Assembly (NCBI GenBank): GCA_034006405.1
Contig: JAVESW010000010.1
Coordinates: forward strand, 1-20,572
DNA: 20,572 nucleotides
Reading direction: 5' to 3'
Origin: JALNYB01 sp023230065
GTDB taxonomy: Archaea; Thermoplasmatota; Thermoplasmata; Methanomassiliicoccales; Methanomethylophilaceae
The translations under genes were made by a program, and so were the position numbers. This document shows positions 1-5,946 of the stretch, piece by piece. Every line of letters starts with the position of its first letter. Within the stretch, counting starts at the first letter, position 1. The notes under the pieces are model-generated. The model was not told where the DNA came from, did not search any database, and saw only the letters and a list, made by a program, of their open reading frames with translations.

Positions 1-7
1 AATTAAT

Positions 8-83
8 AGCCCCATAGTGTAGTGGTCAATCATGCGGGATTCTGGATCCTGCGACTGCAGTTCGAATCTGCATGGGGCTACCA
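8..83 (+). tRNA. tRNA-Gln, anticodon CTG
   Basis: A complete 76-nt cloverleaf with an encoded CCA end. The acceptor arms AGCCCCA (8-14) and TGGGGCT (73-79) pair fully, and A80 is the discriminator. The anticodon stem is 35-39 with 47-51, and the loop TTCTGGA places CTG at 42-44, which reads the glutamine codon CAG. The T arm is perfect: TGCAG (56-60) with CTGCA (68-72) around TTCGAAT. The first pair is A1-U72. In archaea glutaminyl-tRNA is normally made by GatDE from Glu-tRNA(Gln), so this is a probable GatDE substrate (family knowledge). The promoter lies off the left edge. It is not tRNA-Pyl, whose anticodon is CTA. Confidence 0.96.
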
Positions 84-222
84 ATTCCCTTCTGGCTGAT
101 TTGATTTCTAAATCTTCGTTTGGATGTGCGAATTCCATGTATTTCTTCTCTCGTATCTGATTTTTTCACATAAATACAACATGGATAGACCCGATAGATC
201 ATATAAATTGTAAACGATGATA

Positions 223-720
223 TCAAATCAATGGCAGATCTATAATGACATGTACCTTCGATTTGGATAACAACAATATTGGATGTCCGATGACATTGAT
301 TGATAGATCATCAAATTGTATCGGATTTATATTCAATTTTGACTGAATGAGATTCATTGCTTCGGATCCTTCGTTTTCTAATCTAACCGCAATCATATTT
401 TCAGACGGACTGAAATCTTCCATTACATCCGATATAAATCTTATTGTTTTCTGGAAATCGTCATCTAACCTGGAACATTCGCATATGATAATAGGGACAC
501 ACTTCGAAAATATATTTTCATTTTCTTCACAGAAATTATCTAAACTTGACGAATAATAAGTTCTTCTCGTGACCCCCATGAAAATATTATCATATTTCAG
601 GTATTGTTCAATCTTTTTTTTAGATACAGGATATATACAGTCACAATCGCAATTCAATTTTTTAGCTATCTCTTTTACGATGTGTCCGGAACCTGTATCT
701 GTATAAATTATGATTTCCAT
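223..720 (-). CDS. Cysteine-rich flavodoxin-like protein
   Basis: A 165-residue soluble protein. The N-terminus, a hydrophobic strand followed by TDTGSGHIVKEIA (residues 7-19), resembles the FMN phosphate-binding loop of flavodoxins. The stretch around residues 43-64 (YDNIFMGVTRRTYYSSSLDN) resembles the second strand and following loop of that fold. It has seven cysteines, including CDCDC at 24-28 and CEC at 80-82, which is unusual for a flavodoxin and could bind a metal or carry thiols. The ATG is preceded by GGAGAGA at a good distance. It is the last gene of the sulfur-relay operon, 81 bp after the dsrF-like gene, and may also use an internal promoter near 785-794. A role in electron supply to sulfur transfer is inference from position only. 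The flavodoxin assignment is moderate because the tail after residue 120 is not recognisable. Confidence 0.7.
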   Translation of the reverse strand: MEIIIYTDTGSGHIVKEIAKKLNCDCDCIYPVSKKKIEQYLKYDNIFMGVTRRTYYSSSLDNFCEENENIFSKCVPIIICECSRLDDDFQKTIRFISDVMEDFSPSENMIAVRLENEGSEAMNLIQSKLNINPIQFDDLSINVIGHPILLLSKSKVHVIIDLPLI

Positions 721-784
721 TGAAATTCTCTCCGCATCAATTCATTTATTTTCCGATAGATTTCAAATTTAAACAACAAGAACC

Positions 785-794
785 AATATATTAC
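785..794 (-). promoter_or_regulatory. Possible internal TATA box before the flavodoxin-like gene
   Basis: On the minus strand the sequence reads GTAATATATT, in the gap between the dsrF-like stop and the flavodoxin-like ATG. A start about 26 bp downstream would give a leader of about 43 nt that includes the GGAGAGA ribosome binding site. AT-rich gaps often hold such matches by chance. Confidence 0.3.
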
Positions 795-801
795 ACCGTA
801 A

Positions 802-1161
802 TCAGAATGTGTTCACGACCTGATATTGATCCATGATATCACGTACATCTGCCCTATTTATCAATTTAATACCATCCAAGATCTTTGCACCACTGGCACG
901 CAGATCCAAATCTTCAATGACACAGAAAACGCTCCCTTCCATGTCCATTAGATTCTCTAGAGCTTCTTCGTTCGAAGGCATCTCTATTGCGGCCGGTACT
1001 TGTGATTCTATCGCATTGAACGTCCCATCCCCTATCAACAGGACATCCGCTTTATCTATCGCGCCACTGACCAATCCCCCTAAAGCAAGTCTGGCTCCCG
1101 CGAATGCCTCTTCCGTTCCATACGGCGGTTTTCTTATTATTACGATCATTTTATCTGCCAT
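802..1161 (-). CDS. dsrF: DsrF/TusC-like sulfur-relay protein
   Basis: A 119-residue DsrE-fold protein. The N-terminal RKPPYGTEEAFAGARLALGG (residues 10-29) matches the hallmark of the DsrF/TusC branch, in which a PPYG-type turn is followed by an alanine-rich helix and then a strand ending in GDG (here IGDGTF, 43-48). In bacteria DsrEFH/TusBCD forms a hexamer that passes persulfide sulfur from TusA onward. The F/C subunit is structural rather than the main sulfur carrier, and here the only cysteine is C80, not in a CxxC. The start is ATG with GAGGTGA four bases upstream; this ribosome binding site overlaps the stop codon of the preceding dsrE-like gene, suggesting coupled translation. Confidence 0.85.
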   Translation of the reverse strand: MADKMIVIIRKPPYGTEEAFAGARLALGGLVSGAIDKADVLLIGDGTFNAIESQVPAAIEMPSNEEALENLMDMEGSVFCVIEDLDLRASGAKILDGIKLINRADVRDIMDQYQVVNTF

Positions 1162-1165
1162 AACA

Positions 1166-1522
1166 TCACCTCGATATAGTTACAAGACGGTCGCTTTCAG
1201 AAACAAACTGTGAAAAATCATTCGTTATGCTTCCGATCTTCGTACCTTTGATCTCCTCTCCCCTTTGTATGCCGCGTGCGTAACCACATGTCTCACAGAC
1301 AACTATTTCCACTCCAGAAGAAGCGAGTTCTTCTAGAATATCGCCCACGTTGGGAAATCTCTTGGGATTCTGTCCGGCTTTTATGAGAGTCACTCCTTCT
1401 CCATAACAGAATATCTTAACCTTATGGCCTTTTTCTATCGCTGCTTTGGCCAATTTCAATGCCACATTCGAGTCCATGTTCATCATGGTACCCGATCTTA
1501 TCTGTATTGTCAGTATTCCCAT
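1166..1522 (-). CDS. dsrE: DsrE/TusD-like sulfur-relay protein with CxxC
   Basis: A 118-residue DsrE-family protein. The conserved sulfur-accepting site is visible as CETCGYARG (residues 76-84): a cysteine pair followed by RG, in the position of the persulfide-carrying cysteine of TusD/DsrE. An Rossmann-like pattern precedes it (HKVKIFCYGEGV, 33-44). The ATG is preceded by GAGGGGA with four bases between, and the gap to the upstream dsrH-like stop is 9 bp. With the flanking DsrH-like and DsrF-like proteins it should supply the catalytic subunit of a three-part relay complex. The presence of two close cysteines rather than one leaves room for disulfide chemistry. The family is clear; the sulfur acceptor downstream is unknown. 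Confidence 0.86.
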   Translation of the reverse strand: MGILTIQIRSGTMMNMDSNVALKLAKAAIEKGHKVKIFCYGEGVTLIKAGQNPKRFPNVGDILEELASSGVEIVVCETCGYARGIQRGEEIKGTKIGSITNDFSQFVSESDRLVTISR

Positions 1523-1531
1523 AATATCCCC

Positions 1532-1831
1532 TCATAACGTAATCGTTTGATCATATTCATCCATTATCAGATCGATTGCATGCGGATAATCTATGACCTG
1601 TGTTCCTTCCCCTGCCTTGTCTTTGAATCCCCTTGCCTCAAGATCATCAGCGATCACGAACACGTCGTCTACCACGTCCAGAAGATCTGTCCTTCTCTTG
1701 TTGCAGACTGAGAATAATGTAGCATCCTCGAATAGTATCGCTGCTGCCTTACCTCCTCTGAGTGTTTTGATGATATCGAGGTCATGATATTCGTATGGAG
1801 ATTTCAAAAGAATAAACAATGTAGATTTCAA
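1532..1831 (-). CDS. dsrH: DsrH/TusB-like sulfur-relay protein
   Basis: A 99-residue protein, the usual length of DsrH/TusB. It shows the family layout: an opening strand leading to SPYEYHDLD (residues 11-19), a middle strand AAAILFEDA (29-37), then the strongly family-like segment IADDLEARGFKDK (60-72) and a C-terminal VIDYPHAIDLI (79-89). It has one cysteine (C43). The start is TTG at 1829-1831; no in-frame ATG or GTG precedes it. An AGGATGATG stretch overlapping the dsrE2 stop could act as the ribosome binding site. In TusBCD-type complexes this subunit contacts the D/E subunit. The order here (H, E, F) differs from the D-C-B order in Escherichia coli. Confidence 0.82.
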   Translation of the reverse strand: MKSTLFILLKSPYEYHDLDIIKTLRGGKAAAILFEDATLFSVCNKRRTDLLDVVDDVFVIADDLEARGFKDKAGEGTQVIDYPHAIDLIMDEYDQTITL

Positions 1832-1838
1832 GTTAACA

Positions 1839-2249
1839 TCATCCTATGAAATATTGCATATCTGTATCCGCAGCAATGTTTAGGAACCCTGCGGCACCGA
1901 CAATCTTGGCACCATCGATCATGTTCTCTTTCTTGATGCCCATTAATTCCATCGATGTGCTGCATGCGTATATTGTCACACCCTGATCTATTGCCATACT
2001 CAACTGTTCACCGAATTGGGGTATACCGACCTTAGACATCCTCTTCACGAAAGTTCCCGTGAATAAACGATACATGCCCTTGAGTTTGGGTTTGGACCCT
2101 TTCTTCAACAGATTCAATCCAAAAAATGTGAAGAATATGTGGACTTCCATTCCCATGCTTGCGGCGGTGTTCGCTATCATCATTGCCATTATGCCCTTAT
2201 CAAAAGAGCCTTCAGACACAATTATTGCTACTTTTTTTGTTTCAGTCAT
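1839..2249 (-). CDS. dsrE2: DsrE2-type sulfur carrier protein
   Basis: A 136-residue protein of the DsrE2 group (DsrE/F-like, COG2210 type). Diagnostic segments are IFFTFFGLNLLKKGSK (residues 38-53) and YACSTSMELMGI (94-105), the latter holding the conserved cysteine C96. A glycine-rich C-terminus (IVGAAGFLNIAADTD) follows. DsrE2 proteins commonly sit beside TusA, sometimes with rhodanese, in sulfur oxidisers, and are thought to anchor or relay persulfide sulfur, possibly at the membrane. Here the gene follows tusA after about 100 bp and leads directly into dsrH (7 bp gap). The ATG has no strong ribosome binding site, so the gene may have its own transcript start in the gap; no clear TATA box was found there. 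Confidence 0.85.
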   Translation of the reverse strand: MTETKKVAIIVSEGSFDKGIMAMMIANTAASMGMEVHIFFTFFGLNLLKKGSKPKLKGMYRLFTGTFVKRMSKVGIPQFGEQLSMAIDQGVTIYACSTSMELMGIKKENMIDGAKIVGAAGFLNIAADTDMQYFIG

Positions 2250-2350
2250 TTAATCATCATTCCGTGGATCTAATCTTCTGATTACAAGTCGATATTGTAT
2301 CGATCTACGATGTTTCCATTACACATCCAAAGATCGACTGAATTTTCATA

Positions 2351-2575
2351 TCATTTGAGTCTTTTTATGCGATATGTAAAAATTTTACCTGATTCTTTCG
2401 CTTCAACTAACTCGTTGCCTGTCCTTTGACACCATGCCGGTATATCTTCCTTGGAACCAACATCGTCAGAGATCAGTTCCAATTCTTGACCTACATCTAT
2501 GGTCTTTATCTTCTTGGCCAATTGAACGACCGGCATGGGACACATAAGTCCCTTACAATCTAGAACGTCTGTCAC
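2351..2575 (-). CDS. tusA: TusA-family sulfur carrier
   Basis: A 74-residue TusA (SirA-like) protein. The signature CPMP is at residues 12-15 within LDCKGLMCPMP, where C12 is the persulfide-carrying cysteine. The rest fits the two-layer fold, with SDDVGSKEDIPAWCQRTGN (36-54) typical of the family. TusA takes sulfur from a cysteine desulfurase or rhodanese and hands it to DsrE-type proteins, for uses such as tRNA thiolation or cofactor synthesis. It is the first gene of the operon. The start is GTG; a TATA-like element at 2609-2616 would give a leader of only about 11 nt, with no evident ribosome binding site. No cysteine desulfurase is seen in the window, so the sulfur donor is elsewhere. Confidence 0.93.
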   Translation of the reverse strand: MTDVLDCKGLMCPMPVVQLAKKIKTIDVGQELELISDDVGSKEDIPAWCQRTGNELVEAKESGKIFTYRIKRLK

Positions 2576-2608
2576 TTTGTAATACCCGATTTAATACCGA
2601 TCTGTTCC

Positions 2609-2616
2609 AATATAAA
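2609..2616 (-). promoter_or_regulatory. Probable TATA box of the tusA-dsr operon
   Basis: On the minus strand it reads TTTATATT, a good archaeal TATA box. Its centre is about 37 bp upstream of the tusA GTG, so transcription would begin near 2586 with a very short leader. It is the best match in the 219-bp divergent gap for the minus direction. Confidence 0.5.
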
Positions 2617-2794
2617 CGTTTCCGATTTATTATTCGAAAAACATATCAAAAATACCAAATTGTATGATTTTATATCTTCTATCTGATTTAAATGATTCAA
2701 GTTTCATCATAACAGTATAAGCCTTACAAAATATTTCTTTCACGTTAAATTAAAATACAGACCATCATTCCATATTACAAGGAAGTGCTCCAAG

Positions 2795-3919
2795 TTGAAT
2801 GATGTAAAAAACACACTCACGAGAGCATCGCCTGTTCCAAGTGAAAAGATCTTGATGTATCTTATGGGACTTCTATTCTTGATCTCTGGTATATATGGAT
2901 TCTATCAATATTCTGAAGGCAGAAATGATGGAACTGCTATTGAAGGCCTGCTGATTTTACTGATATCTTTGAGAATAATGAGTGGCGATACACCATTCGG
3001 AACATTCCGTCGTTCCATCTACCTTTCGATACTTGGCTCTGTAGGAATAATCGTGAGCGTATTCGATTTGCTTTTACCATATATCTTCATAGATCTGATG
3101 CAGGCAATAACGGTGATCATACTTGCAATCTATACTGCAATGTGTTTAACGTGGGCAATAAAAGGTCGTGAGAATAATGGACCGACCGTGAGAATATTAT
3201 GTGTGATATTTGGTTTATTGATGCTTTTGACGATCTTCCTTATAATGGGATTTTTTGAATTCGGAGATCGTCTTCCATACGCGACCATAATCACCGCCAT
3301 GGGCCTGACCATGACAGCGATGGCATATACCAGGACGAATTTCCAAACTCACGAGGAAACCGAATTTCCTATAGCGTCTCTAACCCTGCTCTTTACAGGA
3401 ATAATAATGCTATGTAATGTTTTTGCAATGATCCTTATGACCGTAGAAGGTGCAGAAATGTCGATAAGAGGAACAATGGCCGTATTCCTCATAATATTGG
3501 CATTACGGTTAATATCCGAAGGAGATACGCCATTAGGAAAAATACAGAAATCCAATTTTGTCATAATTATCGGCATAATATGCATGATCATAAGCATGGT
3601 TGCTGTGATCATACCTTCAGACATCTTGGACGATACGATGTCCTATGCCCTTGGTATCTTGAATCTGATAGAGGGAGCCCACCTGATGAAGATGATAATG
3701 GAAAACAACAAAGATGTGAAACAAATCAAATTCAGAACGAGTGTCAGCGGAATGATAATGATCATCTTCGGAATCAGCGCCCTATTGCCGAGCATGTTCA
3801 CAGAAACTTTCACGCTTTTAACAACTGCATTGATGTCGATCACTATGATATCTCTTGGAGTCACGGTCTTTACTTTTAAACTCTCAGAAATAAAGAAATT
3901 TAATTTGAATTGCACATGA
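2795..3919 (+). CDS. Polytopic membrane protein made of two repeats, function unknown
   Basis: A 374-residue, very hydrophobic protein with roughly twelve predicted membrane spans and a short charged N-terminus. I do not recognise the family. It is an internal duplication: LRIMSGDTPFG (59-69) in the first half corresponds to LRLISEGDTPLG (237-248) in the second, and LGSVGIIVSVFDLLLP (80-95) to IGIICMIISMVAVIIP (259-274). The offset is about 179 residues, so each half has about six spans. The GDTP(F/L)G motif lies in a loop between two spans in both halves. The start is TTG, nine bases after GGAAG; the first in-frame ATG (residue 21) would cut into the first span. It is transcribed away from the sulfur operon. 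A weak likeness to small repeated membrane proteins of the HdeD/DUF308 type was considered, without strong support. A transport role is a guess. Confidence 0.85.
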   Translation: MNDVKNTLTRASPVPSEKILMYLMGLLFLISGIYGFYQYSEGRNDGTAIEGLLILLISLRIMSGDTPFGTFRRSIYLSILGSVGIIVSVFDLLLPYIFIDLMQAITVIILAIYTAMCLTWAIKGRENNGPTVRILCVIFGLLMLLTIFLIMGFFEFGDRLPYATIITAMGLTMTAMAYTRTNFQTHEETEFPIASLTLLFTGIIMLCNVFAMILMTVEGAEMSIRGTMAVFLIILALRLISEGDTPLGKIQKSNFVIIIGIICMIISMVAVIIPSDILDDTMSYALGILNLIEGAHLMKMIMENNKDVKQIKFRTSVSGMIMIIFGISALLPSMFTETFTLLTTALMSITMISLGVTVFTFKLSEIKKFNLNCT

Positions 3920-4109
3920 TATCTGCGGTGCGGTTGAAATGAATTTTTAATCCGATCCTTCACTTATTTATTCAACATCAAAACATTCTGATTTCAAATA
4001 ATTCAACAAATAATATCATAACTACCATAAAATCAAAGCCCTTCTCAGAATGATGTCATATAACTAAGGAATTCGATATTTGTTAATACCATAGATTTCA
4101 TTCAGCCGT

Positions 4110-4484
4110 ATGGATTGGGATACGGCCGTCATAATAATTTTAGTGGCGGCAGGCGGTGCGATAGGCGCAGTACTCAGGTACTCTGTCGGTCATCTTGTTG
4201 ATTCCAGTACATTTCCATGGTCCACTTTCGTTGTAAATTTCATTGGTTGTACCTTGATTGCTTTGATATTCTTCTCATATGGACATGCAATGCCTGAATT
4301 GGTCAGATACTTCCTGTTCATAGGAATATTCGGGGCATTCACCACTATGTCAACGTTCACACTGGAAACAGTAACATTATTCTCAGACGGCCAATTATCA
4401 ACGGCATTTCTGAATTGGTTCATGAATGCAGGCGTATGTCTATTCGGTGCCTTCGCTGGAAGATATATAGCGTTGTTATTCTAA
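4110..4484 (+). CDS. fluC: Fluoride ion channel FluC (CrcB)
   Basis: A 124-residue protein with four membrane spans, the standard Fluc size. Family motifs are plain: GGAIGAVLRY (residues 15-24), the conserved asparagine in FVVNFIGC (40-47), and GAFTTMSTFTLE (75-86), which carries the pore Phe and Thr/Ser residues. Fluc channels are dual-topology dimers that expel cytoplasmic fluoride; a single gene fits a homodimer. It begins with ATG and has no evident ribosome binding site. I looked for a fluoride riboswitch in the 190 bp upstream and found no convincing match. It converges on the PhoU-RCK_C operon with only 5 bp between stop codons. Confidence 0.95.
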   Translation: MDWDTAVIIILVAAGGAIGAVLRYSVGHLVDSSTFPWSTFVVNFIGCTLIALIFFSYGHAMPELVRYFLFIGIFGAFTTMSTFTLETVTLFSDGQLSTAFLNWFMNAGVCLFGAFAGRYIALLF

Positions 4485-4489
4485 TGTTA

Positions 4490-5065
4490 TCAGAATTCTG
4501 TTTCCGTACCGTCAGCCAGATCCTTGAAGTAACCGACACCTTCCTCAGGCCCTTTGGCAATGAGAACGTCTCCCTCTTCAATCTGCGTTCCCCTTCCGGG
4601 ACCGAAGATGTATGTTCTATCGCGCTTGATAGCTATAACGAACATCCCGCTGATGGTGCTCAAACGTATGTCTCCGAACGTGCGTCCCTTCATGATAGAA
4701 TTCTGTGCCACCTTTGCAACAGATATCGTCGTCTCCGATTCTTTGATGGACATCGCTATGACCGGATGCTCTCCTAATCCTCTTAGGACGACATCTGCAA
4801 TAGATTTTGCCGCTTCTGCAATGTACATGATAGAAGTCTGAAGTTTGGTTATGACTACTACCTTGGCGACCTCCTCTGGATTACTCTTTCCGAGATCTAC
4901 GGTAGCGTCTTGAATCTTGGAAGAAAGATCTTCCATCGTCCCTGACAAAAAGATGACTTCTTCCGCTATCTCCATGTTATTATAAAGCAAAGATGAATAC
5001 GCAAGATCTACCATGAACTCTGAAGTATCCTTCAGTTCTAGAAGCATCACTTCCAATGCCTTCAT
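4490..5065 (-). CDS. PhoU-like / RCK_C (TrkA_C) regulatory protein, second of pair
   Basis: A 191-residue soluble protein with two domains. Residues 1-95 form PhoU-like helices (MVDLAYSSLLYNNMEIAEEV, 18-37). Residues about 115-183 form an RCK C-terminal domain: GRTFGDIRLSTISGMFVIAI (127-146), then GTQIEEGDVLIAKGPEEGV (159-177). RCK_C domains bind small ligands, in some proteins c-di-AMP, and regulate ion channels and transporters; no RCK N-terminal Rossmann domain is present. The ATG overlaps the stop of the upstream paralogue as ATGA, so the two are translationally coupled and may form a heteromer. The divergent mgtE suggests the partner is the magnesium channel (inference). Such proteins are often database-labelled potassium channel proteins, but there is no membrane span here. 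Confidence 0.88.
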   Translation of the reverse strand: MKALEVMLLELKDTSEFMVDLAYSSLLYNNMEIAEEVIFLSGTMEDLSSKIQDATVDLGKSNPEEVAKVVVITKLQTSIMYIAEAAKSIADVVLRGLGEHPVIAMSIKESETTISVAKVAQNSIMKGRTFGDIRLSTISGMFVIAIKRDRTYIFGPGRGTQIEEGDVLIAKGPEEGVGYFKDLADGTETEF

Positions 5066-5751
5066 TCATCTTCCTCCTCTTCGTCTTCGAAATTGATCGC
5101 TTCGTCCGACAGCTCTTCGGGCTCATCATCGGGCTCAGGGAACTCCCAAGGCATCTTACCATTGGCGAAATCCACTAAACGGGAATACCCATCTTCTGTT
5201 CCACGAACGATTATGTCATCGCCTGCACGGATCTTGGTCTTATCTTCGGGATCGTATGTCCATCCCTGACGGTTCTTGATCGCGATGATCTTACATCCTG
5301 TGCAAGCCTCAACCGCGAGCTGATCCAAAGTGTATCCAACCATTTCAGACTTGGGGCTGATCTTTGTTGCACGGATCTTTTCATCCGATTCGTGAAGCAT
5401 ATCTGATAAATAAGGACGTTTTTCCAACGGAACATCAAGAAGATCTACGATATCTGCCGCTGCATCCGATATTCTGTCGGCAGCAGAAGCTACCTGAAGT
5501 AATCCTGAAAGCTGTTTTGCATCCTCTTTTGTCCTTGAGGACATCAACACTTTGAAACGAATGGCGAATTTTAGATTGTTCATTTCCTCTTCCAGATCGT
5601 GGACCTTCTCTGCCATATCCTCACTGTTGTACATCAGTGAAGCATACGCTAGGTCTACTATGACCTCTGAGGAATCTTTCATTTCTGTCAAAAGCTCACG
5701 AACACTCATCTCTACATGATCTAAGTTCGTATAGTCATCAGAGTCACTCAT
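5062..5751 (-). CDS. PhoU-like / RCK_C (TrkA_C) regulatory protein, first of pair
   Basis: A 229-residue paralogue of the following gene. A PhoU-like helical half (residues about 15-110, with MKDSSEVIVDLAYASLMYNS at 24-43) is joined to an RCK_C domain (about 135-197: MVGYTLDQLAVEACTGCKII then IRAGDDIIVRGTEDG). It ends in an acidic tail (206-229, almost all D and E after PEPDDEPEE) that its partner lacks. The shared ELKDTSE / EMKDSSE and DLAY segments show the two arose by duplication. The ATG at 5749-5751 is preceded by a G-run nine bases away. The leader from the likely TATA box (5868-5876) is about 94 nt and contains a small hairpin. A role in sensing a ligand for MgtE or another ion transporter is inferred from gene order. 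Confidence 0.88.
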   Translation of the reverse strand: MSDSDDYTNLDHVEMSVRELLTEMKDSSEVIVDLAYASLMYNSEDMAEKVHDLEEEMNNLKFAIRFKVLMSSRTKEDAKQLSGLLQVASAADRISDAAADIVDLLDVPLEKRPYLSDMLHESDEKIRATKISPKSEMVGYTLDQLAVEACTGCKIIAIKNRQGWTYDPEDKTKIRAGDDIIVRGTEDGYSRLVDFANGKMPWEFPEPDDEPEELSDEAINFEDEEEEDE

Positions 5752-5772
5752 ATTGAGCCCCCCTGAACCAAA

Positions 5773-5798
5773 CCGGACTGCCTATTACTGCCTTCCGG
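5773..5798 (-). promoter_or_regulatory. Small hairpin with a repeated loop in the leader of the PhoU-RCK_C operon
   Basis: CCGGA (5773-5777) and TCCGG (5794-5798) can pair around a 16-base loop that holds the direct repeat CTGCCT twice (5778-5783 and 5788-5793). It lies in the inferred untranslated leader of the minus-strand operon, about 22 bases before its ATG. I could not match it to a known magnesium riboswitch; the five-base stem could be chance. Confidence 0.25.
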
Positions 5799-5867
5799 GT
5801 CATCTGAGTTGATCGACAATTTCGGTCACCTTTAGTTAAACATCCAAAAAATCAAACGCAGTCTACC

Positions 5868-5876
5868 TATATTTAA
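5868..5876 (-). promoter_or_regulatory. Probable TATA box for the PhoU-RCK_C operon
   Basis: On the minus strand it reads TTAAATATA. The implied start near 5845 leaves an unusually long leader for this window, about 94 nt. It lies back to back with the mgtE TATA element about 20 bp away, so both operons are read from one compact control region. Confidence 0.45.
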
Positions 5877-5890
5877 GATTTGGCAACTTT

Positions 5891-5899
5891 AATAAATAT
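5891..5899 (+). promoter_or_regulatory. Probable TATA box for mgtE
   Basis: AATAAATAT, centred about 52 bp before the mgtE start codon. The implied transcription start near 5921 gives a leader of about 26 nt that includes the strong GAGGTGA ribosome binding site at 5936-5942. Confidence 0.4.
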
Positions 5900-5946
5900 G
5901 ATTAAAGACTGTCGAGGTACGATTAACGATGTCATGAGGTGATTTT

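Noticed and set aside
8..83. tRNA-Pyl, considered because of the TAG avoidance
   Set aside because: The anticodon is CTG and the D and T arms are ordinary; tRNA-Pyl has CTA and an unusual short D loop.
26..226. 66-codon minus-strand frame across the tRNA
   Set aside because: Its translation begins downstream and runs through the tRNA gene in reverse; no ribosome binding site or family likeness was seen.
3580..3879. Histidine- and cysteine-rich frame inside the 374-residue membrane protein gene
   Set aside because: It overlaps a clear gene in another frame, has no start signal and its composition follows from the membrane protein's codons.
3920..4109. Possible fluoride riboswitch before fluC
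   Set aside because: I searched the 190 bp for the conserved crcB motif blocks and pseudoknot layout and found no convincing set. The region is AT-rich with no strong stems.
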